DNA of 57,951 bases from Paramacrobiotus metropolitanus (Eukaryota; Tardigrada; Eutardigrada; Parachela; Macrobiotidae). Below are positions 22,615-30,993 of this stretch, one piece after another. Made by a program: the position numbers and the translations under genes. The stretch covers positions 1-57,951 of the forward strand of contig NW_026570533.1 of the NCBI RefSeq assembly GCF_019649055.1, written 5' to 3'. Under the pieces are notes generated by a model. That model had not been told where the DNA came from, searched no databases, and worked only from the letters and a program-made list of their open reading frames with translations. Each line of letters opens with the position of its first letter. Within the stretch, counting starts at the first letter, position 1.

Positions 22615-23226
22615 CCTCAAGGCGTAGAAATGATAAATCGTACGAGACGAGAAGAACAAAACAAAATAAGCGAATGCCAGCTGGTGTAGAAAAATGAAGG
22701 GATGGAGTGCAGAGAAAAAGCACAACAGACCATCAGCACTGGCACCGACACTGGAAGTACTCAAATACCGCAAACTGCCCCCGAAGCGGTTGACAGGCGA
22801 CAGACTGAATTTTTGGATTTCCTAAAATTGAAAGTACTTCACACAATGGAACAAAAGGACCAATCTTTTCCGGAAAAAATGGACAATTTTAAAGCGCTGC
22901 AGATAGTTTTTAATAATTATACACTTGATGCTCAAATGAACGACAGCCGTCACAAGACGAAGAAGCGAAACACGCGGCTGGGTTACATTTAAAACACAGA
23001 CCGGAAACCACACAGTTTCCGAGCACACTGTCAAGTCAAGGCGGTTGACAGGCGACAAAATACCGGTACATCGCACGAGAAATATCAGCTGTTCTTTATT
23101 AATAGAGAAAGTGAAGAACCCAACAATATTTATCTTTTTGTGGTGACGGGATTTTTCTGTTTCTCATTTACTAGCGCATTTTGTTTTCTCTTATTGCATT
23201 TAATTCAATAATTTTTACTAATCATT
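22615..23226. promoter_or_regulatory. Divergent promoter region with a repeated 17-mer
   Basis: It lies between the starts of two diverging cargo genes. GCGGTTGACAGGCGACA occurs exactly twice, at 22786-22802 and 23041-23057, and its first ten bases occur again at 29164-29173 upstream of cargo gene B. A shared regulatory site for cargo genes is inferred. Confidence 0.5.
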
Positions 23227-24644
23227 ATGTCAGGACAGCCTGTAGGACCAGCTGGAGAGCCTCTACCATCGCCCGAAACGGACGCGATTGCCCACTACGG
23301 ATACTGGAAGGGACGGACTCGCGAATCAGTTCAGTTTGCCATGGCAGAGCCTCTACAGCCAAACGAAACCATCCGAAGCCGTCGACAATTGGCGATGCAT
23401 ACGGCAGCCCACGCGTGCATTCTTGAGGCTGACATTACGGGATATTATGTGGACATGTCATCTATCAAGAAATTCATTGTGGAAATGCACGATGATTTCA
23501 CGGAAGAACGAGTGGATTTCTTCCTCGGCGACGCTATTAATGCTGGAGTCTTGCTCAAGAAGATGAGCCGCGATGGACGTTTCGTGCTCGAAGTGGCCGA
23601 GGAAGTAAAGAATAACCGCGATCCAGAGACGAAGGTAATCGACACAACTAGCAAGTTTCGTCGAATGATTCGAGTAATCCTCTACCACGGCCGATATGCC
23701 ATGTCACGCACCGAAATCCAACACTGGATCTGGACGTTCGACATACCTCTGCAGGACGTAGACTACTGGCTGGAGCGCGGGCTGCGCCAACTGGTTAAAA
23801 AGAAACATGTCGTCGTCGTCTACGGAAATCTTTTCGTGGATAGTTGCATCGACCTGTGGCTACGAAGCATCCGAGGCTGCTGTCTCTGCACCACTCTAGC
23901 CCAAACTATCAGTAAGTACTAAGCAGTTTCGATTTCCCGTAATAAAGTCAGGAAAATGTAATGTAGGTGCTTGGTTATATTAATTTATAGACATTTGCGC
24001 GTTAAAGGAGGCTAACCATGCTACATACTGCAATTTATCGTACTTTCTGTAGCCTAATTAAAACGACGTATTTTGCAGATATCAAGATGGGCACGATGAA
24101 GGTTATCGTAAACGGCAAGGAGACCGAACAGCACGTTGCCGATTGCAGCTTTGGCCATGTGGAGCAAGACGCAGATTTAGTTGTGGATGGGGTTATGGAA
24201 CGGCTAGAGGCGATCGAGCCTGGGAAGAACAACACCACCAACGTAAATCTGGTAATCCGGGCAAGCAAAGACGGACGCATTGAGCGAGAACCAATTATCA
24301 CGCTCACTCAGCTGAAAGCTACAAGCGGCCGTCCTAAATACGTTCCCCGATCGAAAAATACGGATACCGAAAAGAAAAGCCAGAAGATGAAGGAGAAGGC
24401 TGAACAACCTGGCGCTGAAGTGAGCGCTGCAGAACCAGATGCTATCAAAAAGCCAGACGCAATCGACAAGTTACTGGAACAGGTTGAACGCGAAAAGGAT
24501 ATCATGGATAACTGCAAGGCGCTGGTAAATACGCTGAAGGCTCGAGCGACGATGGATGCTAAACATATCGCATATATCCGTGAGGCGCTGGAACAACGTC
24601 TTGCGAACTTGAAAACTGCGAAGGAGAATCTGGATCTGGACTAA
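23227..24644 (+). CDS. Antisense cargo gene: tandem winged-helix-like protein, two exons (416 aa)
   Basis: Exon 1 is 23227-23911, exon 2 is 24079-24644. The intron has GTAAGT at its start and TTTTGCAG at its end, and the frame is preserved across it (685 + 566 nt). Residues about 75-120 form a first helix-turn-helix/wing-like unit (VDFFLGDAINAG ... GRFVLEV). Residues about 140-205 form a second (MSRTEIQHWIW ... WLERGLRQLVKKK ... YGNLFV). The wing-like endings recall linker-histone or winged-helix folds. After a Lys-rich linker the C-terminal 60 residues are a coiled coil. It is antisense to the element, so its intron cannot be spliced from genomic RNA. AATAAA occurs at 24859-24864. It matches the gene at 42-788. 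Confidence 0.75.
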
Positions 24645-25029
24645 ACAGCAGTTGTAACGTATCTGATAATTTCCCGCGGCTGTCTGATAATTTTGTTCTA
24701 AAATTCGGCCGACTGTTATTTCTTCCGTTTAATCTCACTCTTGTTGGTTTAATAATTCTCATTCATACAGATTCTCGTATAGTCGTTAATTATGCTGGTC
24801 GGACAGATCTTAATTTGAGATTAATTTTGGATTTATGTAAGGCTTTTTAATGACCGGAATAAAATCGATATAACAGTATGCACAATCGTAACTACAGTAA
24901 ATTCCGGTATAAAATGACACATTAATAGTTTAAAATCGAATGTCACACCGGTAGTCGTGAATCAAACGATAAAAACAATTTTAATATTCTTTCAGGGGAA
25001 GAAAGTTACAGAAATCACCACAGAAAGGT
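24645..25029. other. 3' region of the antisense gene, no further gene
   Basis: AT-rich DNA holding the candidate polyadenylation signal near 24859. It separates the plus-strand gene from the minus-strand tRNA-like array, so transcription converges here. Confidence 0.4.
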
Positions 25030-25150
25030 AAAAAGAAAGGAAAGAAACTTTTAAAACTTGCAAAATTTGTATTCACGCAGGATTGAACCTTGCATCTAGG
25101 TGGACAACTAAATCCTGCTCTTGCCCATACGCTAGCATGGCTATACCACG
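25030..25150 (-). ncRNA. tRNA-like unit 1
   Basis: Starts near CGTGGTATAGC, has B box GGTTCAATCC, and ends in TTTTT (25034-25030). The A box is degenerate. Farthest unit in element order. Confidence 0.5.
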
Positions 25151-25326
25151 TTTTACTTTTAGTTTGGCAATCACTAGAGGCGCTGTACTACGAAAATTCA
25201 CCATATAATAAAAATTCACCACTGAAGCAGCTGATAGGTTTTAAGATTTCACCACCATCATGATCGCAAAATTCGCGCCGACAACAGAAATATTTCCACA
25301 AGAGTGCCAATAAAGATATAGAAACG

Positions 25327-25440
25327 AAAAAGTAGGATGCCAGAAAATGCAACTTTAGATTCAAGGGGTTTGGAACCCGCAACCTTCATTGCACCTGTTG
25401 TTGTGGTTCAACAGTTCAGTGCACTACGCCACGACAATCT
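25327..25440 (-). ncRNA. tRNA-like unit 2
   Basis: A-box-like GGCGTAGTGC, T arm GGGTTCCAAACCC, and a central stem CTGTTG/CAACAACAG. T run at 25331-25327. Closely related to unit 5. Confidence 0.55.
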
Positions 25441-25538
25441 GCGGAGTTAGACTTTAACTTCGCTCGTCGGGAGTGACCGTAAAATTAGCGATCTCGAAGC
25501 CAACATAATGCTGCATATAGATTTAAAAATATAAACCG

Positions 25539-25650
25539 AAAAAGAGGGTTTTAAATTAAACGGATTAACTTTTAGGATTTCGAACTCTAGACTTTGTAAG
25601 AAGCGGGTCGGTATGGATTGTCAGTCTAGCCACTACGCCACAAGGTGCTC
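25539..25650 (-). ncRNA. tRNA-like unit 3
   Basis: A box GGCGTAGTGGCTAG, B box AGTTCGAAATCC, trailer ending AAAACCCTC then TTTTT (25543-25539). Confidence 0.55.
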
Positions 25651-25762
25651 TACGCTTTAGCCGAGTTACCGGAAGCGCCATGTCGTGTATATTTAACCTG
25701 ACTGCAATAAGGCACCAAACGATTAACTCTTCATCCCACAAAGGTACAAAAATATAGGGCAG

Positions 25763-25875
25763 AAAAATGTAGTTTTTAAAACATGCAGCATGCAACCCTG
25801 AGATTAAGACCGGCCGTTAAGGAGGTAGTACATGAGGCGAATGGCCATCATTCATAGCCACTGAACTACGAAGTC
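25763..25875 (-). ncRNA. tRNA-like unit 4
   Basis: A box CGTAGTTCAGTGGC; the B box is degenerate (GGGTTGCATGC). T run at 25767-25763. Probably the most decayed unit. Confidence 0.45.
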
Positions 25876-26021
25876 ATTCGAATACAGACAACAGACGGCC
25901 AAGTGCAATGTTAACCATTGAGTGTGTATACAATTTTACGCCCAGCTCTTTGAGTTTAATTCTAATATTCTGGGAACTATTGTCAATACTTTTCCCAAGA
26001 CGAAAACAAAAACATAAAACG

Positions 26022-26140
26022 AAAAAAAAAGTAGGTTTCTCAGAATTGCAAATTAGCTGTAAGGGACTTGAACCCGCAACCGTTTCATTTCCCCGTTGCT
26101 GTAGTTCAACGGTGCAAAGCACTATACTACGCTGTTCTAC
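26022..26140 (-). ncRNA. tRNA-like unit 5
   Basis: A-box-like GCGTAGTATAGTGC, T arm GGGTTCAAGTCCC, central stem CCGTTG/CAACGG. Nine-T terminator (26030-26022). Confidence 0.6.
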
Positions 26141-26236
26141 GACGGTAACTCTTGAGTTTGCTCATTGGAAACGATCGTAAAATTACAACGGTCAACAGCA
26201 ATGCATATTCGATGGTATTATAACAAAATAACACCC

Positions 26237-26355
26237 AAAAAAAAAGAAGGTTTTAAGAAATGTGCATTACTTGTAAGGGTTTCGAACCCAAGGCCCTAAA
26301 TTGACCGAGTCGTAGCGGAGGCAAGGCGGACAACCACTACACTACGACGTCTCAT
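26237..26355 (-). ncRNA. tRNA-like unit 6
   Basis: The best unit: A box CGTAGTGTAGTGGTTGTC and T arm GGGTTCGAAACCC, long variable region as in class II tRNAs, trailer AAAACCTTC and nine T (26245-26237). Confidence 0.65.
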
Positions 26356-26480
26356 GAAGGAGGAAGAAAATCTGAACGGTAAGGGTTGTACAACTGTGTG
26401 CCGCTCGTTGAAAACTAATAAGGAATTAACAGTATCACACCGAATGTGTAAGTACAACCAAGTGCAAAAATTTAGGCACG

Positions 26481-26600
26481 AAAAAGAAGGTTTTAAGAAA
26501 ACGCTTTTTGATTTTTAGGGATTGGAACCCAGGACCAGCAACAGGTAAACGGATTCGCCTGGTATTGTCCACTTTACTGGACCACTCGACTACAAGAGTC
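26481..26600 (-). ncRNA. tRNA-like unit 7
   Basis: A box TGTAGTCGAGTGGTC, an anticodon-like stem TCCA/TGGA around GTAAAG, long variable region, T arm GGGTTCCAATCCC, trailer AAAACCTTC and TTTTT (26485-26481). Confidence 0.6.
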
Positions 26601-26727
26601 ATTGACAGAAATAATACTAATGACACAGCTTGCAGTGTTCATTTGACACCTCTCAACAGCGATTCACTCAATATTCCCCATGTTAAGTCCCACTAATAAA
26701 AATATAACGATTCATGAGATAAAAACC

Positions 26728-26835
26728 AAAAAGAGGGACATTTACAAAATCGCATTTTTATGTGGACTGGAACCTCCGACCTCCAATGACGAAGCAACGG
26801 AAGCCTCTACTATACTAGCGGGGCCGCTCTACACA
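26728..26835 (-). ncRNA. tRNA-like unit 8
   Basis: A-box-like GCTAGTATAGTAG, B box GAGGTTCCAGTCC, and T run at 26732-26728. First unit in element order. Confidence 0.55.
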
Positions 26836-27373
26836 AAATCCTGTTTAACGGAAGCGCCGAAGGCGTACACTGACAACAACCCATAGTGAATGTGCCTGTG
26901 GCCTACCCGCCCAAGTGACCAGCTACTTGCAAACCAACACAATGTCCCAACGGAAGTGTAGTCTCGTGTGGTCGTGCGTTACACTGTTCAGGATTTACCA
27001 ACAAACGGCACAGACGGTGACTACTTAGACTTTATTGAACTCGCAACTCGCACAGTAACTAAACGACAAGGACGCCTTGCAAAATGAAACGCAAAAACCA
27101 TAATGTACCAGCTAAAGAGTGTACAACCCGTGTGGCAAAACACAATCTAAATAAAGGGGAAAACTAACCGTAAACCATAAAAATACAAGATAAAACGATA
27201 CACTAAATCTACAATATGAGATCGCAGAAGAGACATGAGCGTACGAATAAAAAGATGAAGGCAAAGGAGATCATACGAGTAAAGCACGGTTTCAAGCATT
27301 TCGCACAAAATACCAGACATTCTAACAATAGTGGGCAAAATCAGCCTGCATAAATCGACCCAATGATGCGACA
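26836..27373. other. Spacer upstream of the tRNA-like array
   Basis: No gene seen. It lies between cargo gene C and unit 8 and would hold the 3' region of gene C. Confidence 0.4.
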
Positions 27374-27556
27374 TCAAGGAGTCTTCGGGGGAAGCTTAGA
27401 CACTGCCTCCTTGACAGCGATTCTGCCACGCTCAAAACGTTGCTGAGCTTCAGTGCGTTCGGCCATCTTCTGAGCGACTATCTCCGTCCATGCGGTAACA
27501 CGGTTCTCCAGCGCCTGCTTGGCCGCTTTCTTCCTCTCCGAAGCTGGAGGAGTCAT
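27374..27556 (-). CDS. Small helical cargo protein C (60 aa)
   Basis: ATG at 27556, stop at 27374; begins MTPPASERKKAAKQ and is one charged amphipathic helix rich in Ala, Glu, Arg and Lys, ending SKLPPKTP. An AT-rich TATA-like stretch lies about 90 bases upstream. Its length makes the call tentative, but base use matches the neighbouring cargo genes. Confidence 0.4.
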   Translation of the reverse strand: MTPPASERKKAAKQALENRVTAWTEIVAQKMAERTEAQQRFERGRIAVKEAVSKLPPKTP

Positions 27557-28208
27557 ATTGGTATGAAAACCACAACAACGCAAGGAATGGAATAAGATAA
27601 AAGTTATCGCAACGATATCGGGCGTATCAGTGAAAAGGAATAATATAATTTAGATTGTACGAAAATTTTACACTGGGATACATTCAGGACAGGAGTTTGA
27701 CAGCCGCCCACGCTGGCGACCGCATACTTCGTAACCAGCGAAGTCCACTAACACACGGCCTACGGCAGAGCGTGTATATTGCAACAACACTTCTTAGCAC
27801 CGTCAGCAATTTCGCTAGAGTGTGTATATTAAACGAATATACGCTCGACAATTTACCGCTTTCAACACGCAAAATCCTAACTTCCACAGGCTTTTAATTC
27901 GTTTTTACAAAATACTTAAAGCCTATAAAATTACGGATCATTCCATCAGTACAAAATTCATGGAAAACAGAGCCATAACGATGGGCTCGATCACAACTGG
28001 AGGAATAGCAAGACAACTCGCAAGACAACGCTCATTTAAACATTCAAAACGCGGCAGCTGTAAAATTATACTGGATTAAGCGTGCCACACTGAGACATCA
28101 TAAAGAAAGAACGCAGAAAAGGCAGAGAACAGCACGAGATTTAAACAAAAGAGCCATCAAATCATCTGGCGTGCTTTAAAAATACGAACGGCCGATCGGC
28201 AAAAATCC

Positions 28209-29000
28209 TCACTTCCAGTAGTTGTGGGGAATGCCACGCAGAGAGTGACGCTGCACAACGATGTGCTTACGCTTCTTCTTGGGCGTCCGGTCAGGACCGA
28301 GGTCTTCATGCACCCACAGCATATCCGCAGGCAAGGTTTTGACTGGATCCGGAAAATCCAGCTTGTGCTCTGCCCACCAGTCATCCAAATCTGAATCTGG
28401 CTCTTTCCAATCTTCAAGATTGCCAGATCCCCAGATATTTGGAACAGGCTCGTCATCATCCAAGGTGTACAAAATACGGCCACACGAACCCGGGCCATTA
28501 TTCTCGCAGTCAACACAACAGAGTTCCTCCTCCATCACGCGCTTGTTGTGTTCTACCATGCGCTGATGGCGCTCGCGTGGGGTTTCCGGCGGGTTGAATA
28601 AGGATGGCAAGCCAAATTCCTTACGAAGCCGTTCAGATGCTTCACGTAGGACAGGAGTGTCGGGATACAGAATGAAACCGATCTTCAAGTAATACATCTG
28701 CATTTCCGACGCACGAACTTTCTCGATCTCTAAAGCCACCTGAGCCTCAAAATCCAATGGCTCGGGTTCTGTAAAATTCAAGGCCATAATTTCGGAATTA
28801 GAGAGTTTACAAAGCTCCGAAATAGAAATATACGGGCCGTCCAAAGAACGCCAAAAGTACACAAACTCGGAAATGTGTTCCTGGTTCGCCAGAACATACG
28901 CAACGGAATCAGAAAATGTGACGAACTTACGGCGCTTCTTCTCATCTTGCTCAGCCCAAATCATACGCCCGCGCTCGGATTTATAAAATTCCATCTCCAT
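28209..29000 (-). CDS. Cargo protein B (263 aa), acidic, small Cys cluster
   Basis: The ATG at 29000 is preferred because the upstream extension of the frame (to 29126) is hydrophobic and unlike the rest. The protein starts MEMEFYKSERGRMIW, is helical and acidic, and has a Cys cluster near residue 180 (CCVDC then C seven residues later). It ends in a basic stretch (PKKKRKH) that could be a nuclear signal. The motif GCGGTTGACA lies about 160 bp upstream (29164-29173) and recurs upstream of other cargo genes. Family not recognised. Confidence 0.6.
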   Translation of the reverse strand: MEMEFYKSERGRMIWAEQDEKKRRKFVTFSDSVAYVLANQEHISEFVYFWRSLDGPYISISELCKLSNSEIMALNFTEPEPLDFEAQVALEIEKVRASEMQMYYLKIGFILYPDTPVLREASERLRKEFGLPSLFNPPETPRERHQRMVEHNKRVMEEELCCVDCENNGPGSCGRILYTLDDDEPVPNIWGSGNLEDWKEPDSDLDDWWAEHKLDFPDPVKTLPADMLWVHEDLGPDRTPKKKRKHIVVQRHSLRGIPHNYWK

Positions 29001-29565
29001 TTTAAAAGAAAAGTAGGGATTTAAACGGAAAAGAATGTGAATGAGAGAAGACGAGAGAGCTGCAGATCCAAACATGAAAACTGCTGACACACTGCAGCTG
29101 TGCAGACCAGAAACAGCTGTGTGCACTCAAACTGCGACTGCCCTAACATTTGGCTACGTTCGGGCGGTTGACACGCCAAGAGTACTCTACACATTCTAAC
29201 ATGAAATCTAAGATCTTTCTTGAGATTTTTAGAGTTTTCGTGTTTCCTAACGAGCTTTTAGCTATTTCCACACAATTTGAAACTAGCAATAAGAATTTCA
29301 ACCTATTTAACCAGATTTTATTGCGGAACGGTCCAAATCTATCTCCTGCGGATAAATGGTAAGCCAAAACACAGCGGAGTCTGTACAACATAAGATTATG
29401 TCAAAAAGCTAACCGTAAAAGGGAAACGACTGTACATAAACTTAAAACTAGAGAAGAACTATTTATCTCCAGCTGCGCCAAAGTATAGATGGCCAAGCAA
29501 AATATGAACTATACCAGAAAAATAGTAGGAAAAGCCAATTGAATGCTGAGTTTATAGGCAATTGG

Positions 29566-30414
29566 CTAAACAGCGGCACCCATGTTATCATCGTCGTCAT
29601 CACGACGTGGACGATGGCGTTTGGCGATCGAAGCATCCAGTTTACCCGGGCCACGCTTCTCCTGTCCTTCATGTAACAGCCAACGAGTTTGTTGCAATTG
29701 CTGCTGTTGTTGGGATGACGAGCGCGGATCCGCTGCATTCAGACGATCGAAATAGCGCTGCTCTGCTTTCAAGCGGTGATCCTCGTCAATATTGGAAACC
29801 AATTCCTCGATATGCTGATTATACGCGTCCACGAGCGTAACAACGGCACCATGGTCTCCCGTTTCCCCCGGGACATAATCCAACGCAGTGAGAAACTCGA
29901 CAGGATTGCGCACCACATTGATGCCGTAGTTCCGACGGAGTTCGCAAACAATTTGCCCGATGAGCCATCCTTGGCGGAAATCCACCCGCAGGTAACGCAA
30001 CAATGCATAGTGTGCGTCCTTTGACAAATCTAGAGTGTGAACAAAGCGGTTGTATTTGTCCAACGTCATCTCCGATCCATTATGGTAAATCTTGCCGCGG
30101 AAACGCAATCGAGTTTCGGGATGTAGCTCCACATGATCGGTGTCCGGATTGTAGGGACAATGAATCAAACCAGACGAAGGAATATAACTCTTTCCTCCAC
30201 GAGCGTAGTCGTGCGGAGACGGACGAAGGCCACAATCCACCATGCGATGGGACCATTCAAATGTTGGTTCAGGCCATCCAACATGAGGATCGGGATACAT
30301 TGGCGGCTGAACATCGGCCAAGACATCTGCCAAAACCTGCACTGAATCTTCCGAGGAACTCGTGGTATCCTCATGCTGATAAGAAGGATGTGACGGCACT
30401 TTCGGACGATACAT
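29566..30414 (-). CDS. Cargo protein A (282 aa), paralogue of the gene at 21122-22614
   Basis: ATG at 30414, stop at 29566. Acidic/Ser-rich N-terminus, then a compact helical region with CPYNPD (around residue 85) and SKDAHYALLRYLRVDF, then a Gln-rich helix and a basic/acidic tail (KRHRPRRDDDDD). The central region aligns by eye with the spliced protein at 21122-22614 (YAPYNPD; FYPRLYLSRFLFRDG; L-N-P-V-F spacing). No membrane segment or signal peptide, so it is not an envelope. It lies about 500 bp after Pol in the same direction. Function unknown; two diverged copies in one element imply duplication and retention. Confidence 0.65.
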   Translation of the reverse strand: MYRPKVPSHPSYQHEDTTSSSEDSVQVLADVLADVQPPMYPDPHVGWPEPTFEWSHRMVDCGLRPSPHDYARGGKSYIPSSGLIHCPYNPDTDHVELHPETRLRFRGKIYHNGSEMTLDKYNRFVHTLDLSKDAHYALLRYLRVDFRQGWLIGQIVCELRRNYGINVVRNPVEFLTALDYVPGETGDHGAVVTLVDAYNQHIEELVSNIDEDHRLKAEQRYFDRLNAADPRSSSQQQQQLQQTRWLLHEGQEKRGPGKLDASIAKRHRPRRDDDDDNMGAAV

Positions 30415-30762
30415 TATAGCGGTATATCAGAAATTGTTAGGCATAAAATCAGTACAAGGAAGGAGAACACACAAACGAGACCGAAGGCGACTTAATGACA
30501 GACACAAATCTTTGCAGGTATGAATTTGATTTGCTGCCAGCTAAGAGCAACTTTCCTACGCAGCTAATATGCAGGAAGAGCAACGAACGCGACCACGTCA
30601 CTGCGGACTGTCCAATGGCGAATACGACTACTCAATCCGTACGTACACACAGATTTAATGGGAACTTTCCAAACAATTTTAATGCGTTAAGGAATAAAAT
30701 TTCAACCCTGTAAAATTTAAAAATAAAAGGAATTTACATATTTAGACGGCCGCTCAGCTTGT

Positions 30763-30993
30763 TTAATCGTTATTGCATAAGGTACAGATTTTTATGAAAT
30801 AATCACAATCACGCCTCATTTCCGGCCAGAAGAGACGAAGACTTCTATACAAGTAATCATACGGCGTAATATTACTGTTATACTTATGCAACAACCGCCG
30901 ATGTACAGACTCAACTAAGATTTTACGCCACTGATAAGGAATGAGAATTTTAGGTACCCTTTTGCAATGTCCTGTTTTTCTCCATAATGGCAA
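30763..30993 (-). pseudogene. Third HHCC zinc module, out of frame at the Pol 3' end
   Basis: In the -1 frame relative to Pol, 76 codons encode PYQWRK, then VHRRLLHK, then YLYRSLRLFWPEMRRDCDYF and CTLC. This is the His-His-Cys-Cys pattern of integrase zinc-binding domains. Its upstream half (FWKYRQMECSDMMLW) is still in the Pol frame. The frames meet at a run of five A near 30975, where one base too many or a ribosomal slip would join them. The module resembles the one between protease and RT more than the integrase one. Confidence 0.65.

Larger units (their letters stand above)
25030..26835 (-). repeat. Tandem array of eight tRNA-like Pol III units
   Basis: Eight units, all on the minus strand and 217-296 bp apart, each have a tRNA-like block with A-box-like and B-box sequences (most GGTTC-A-type with a paired T stem), 20-45 bases of trailer, and a T run of five to nine. 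The trailer keeps a common end of the type TTTTAAAACCTTC before the T run. The tRNA-like blocks differ from each other, so this is not a simple satellite. The array sits between cargo gene C and the antisense gene. No CCA is encoded, as is normal for nuclear tRNA genes. Confidence 0.75.

Noticed and set aside
25908-26180. Short open frames across the tRNA-like array
   Set aside because: They run through Pol III-type units and their terminators and have no independent support.
29566-30414. Envelope gene after Pol
   Set aside because: No signal peptide, transmembrane segment or cysteine pattern of a fusion protein.
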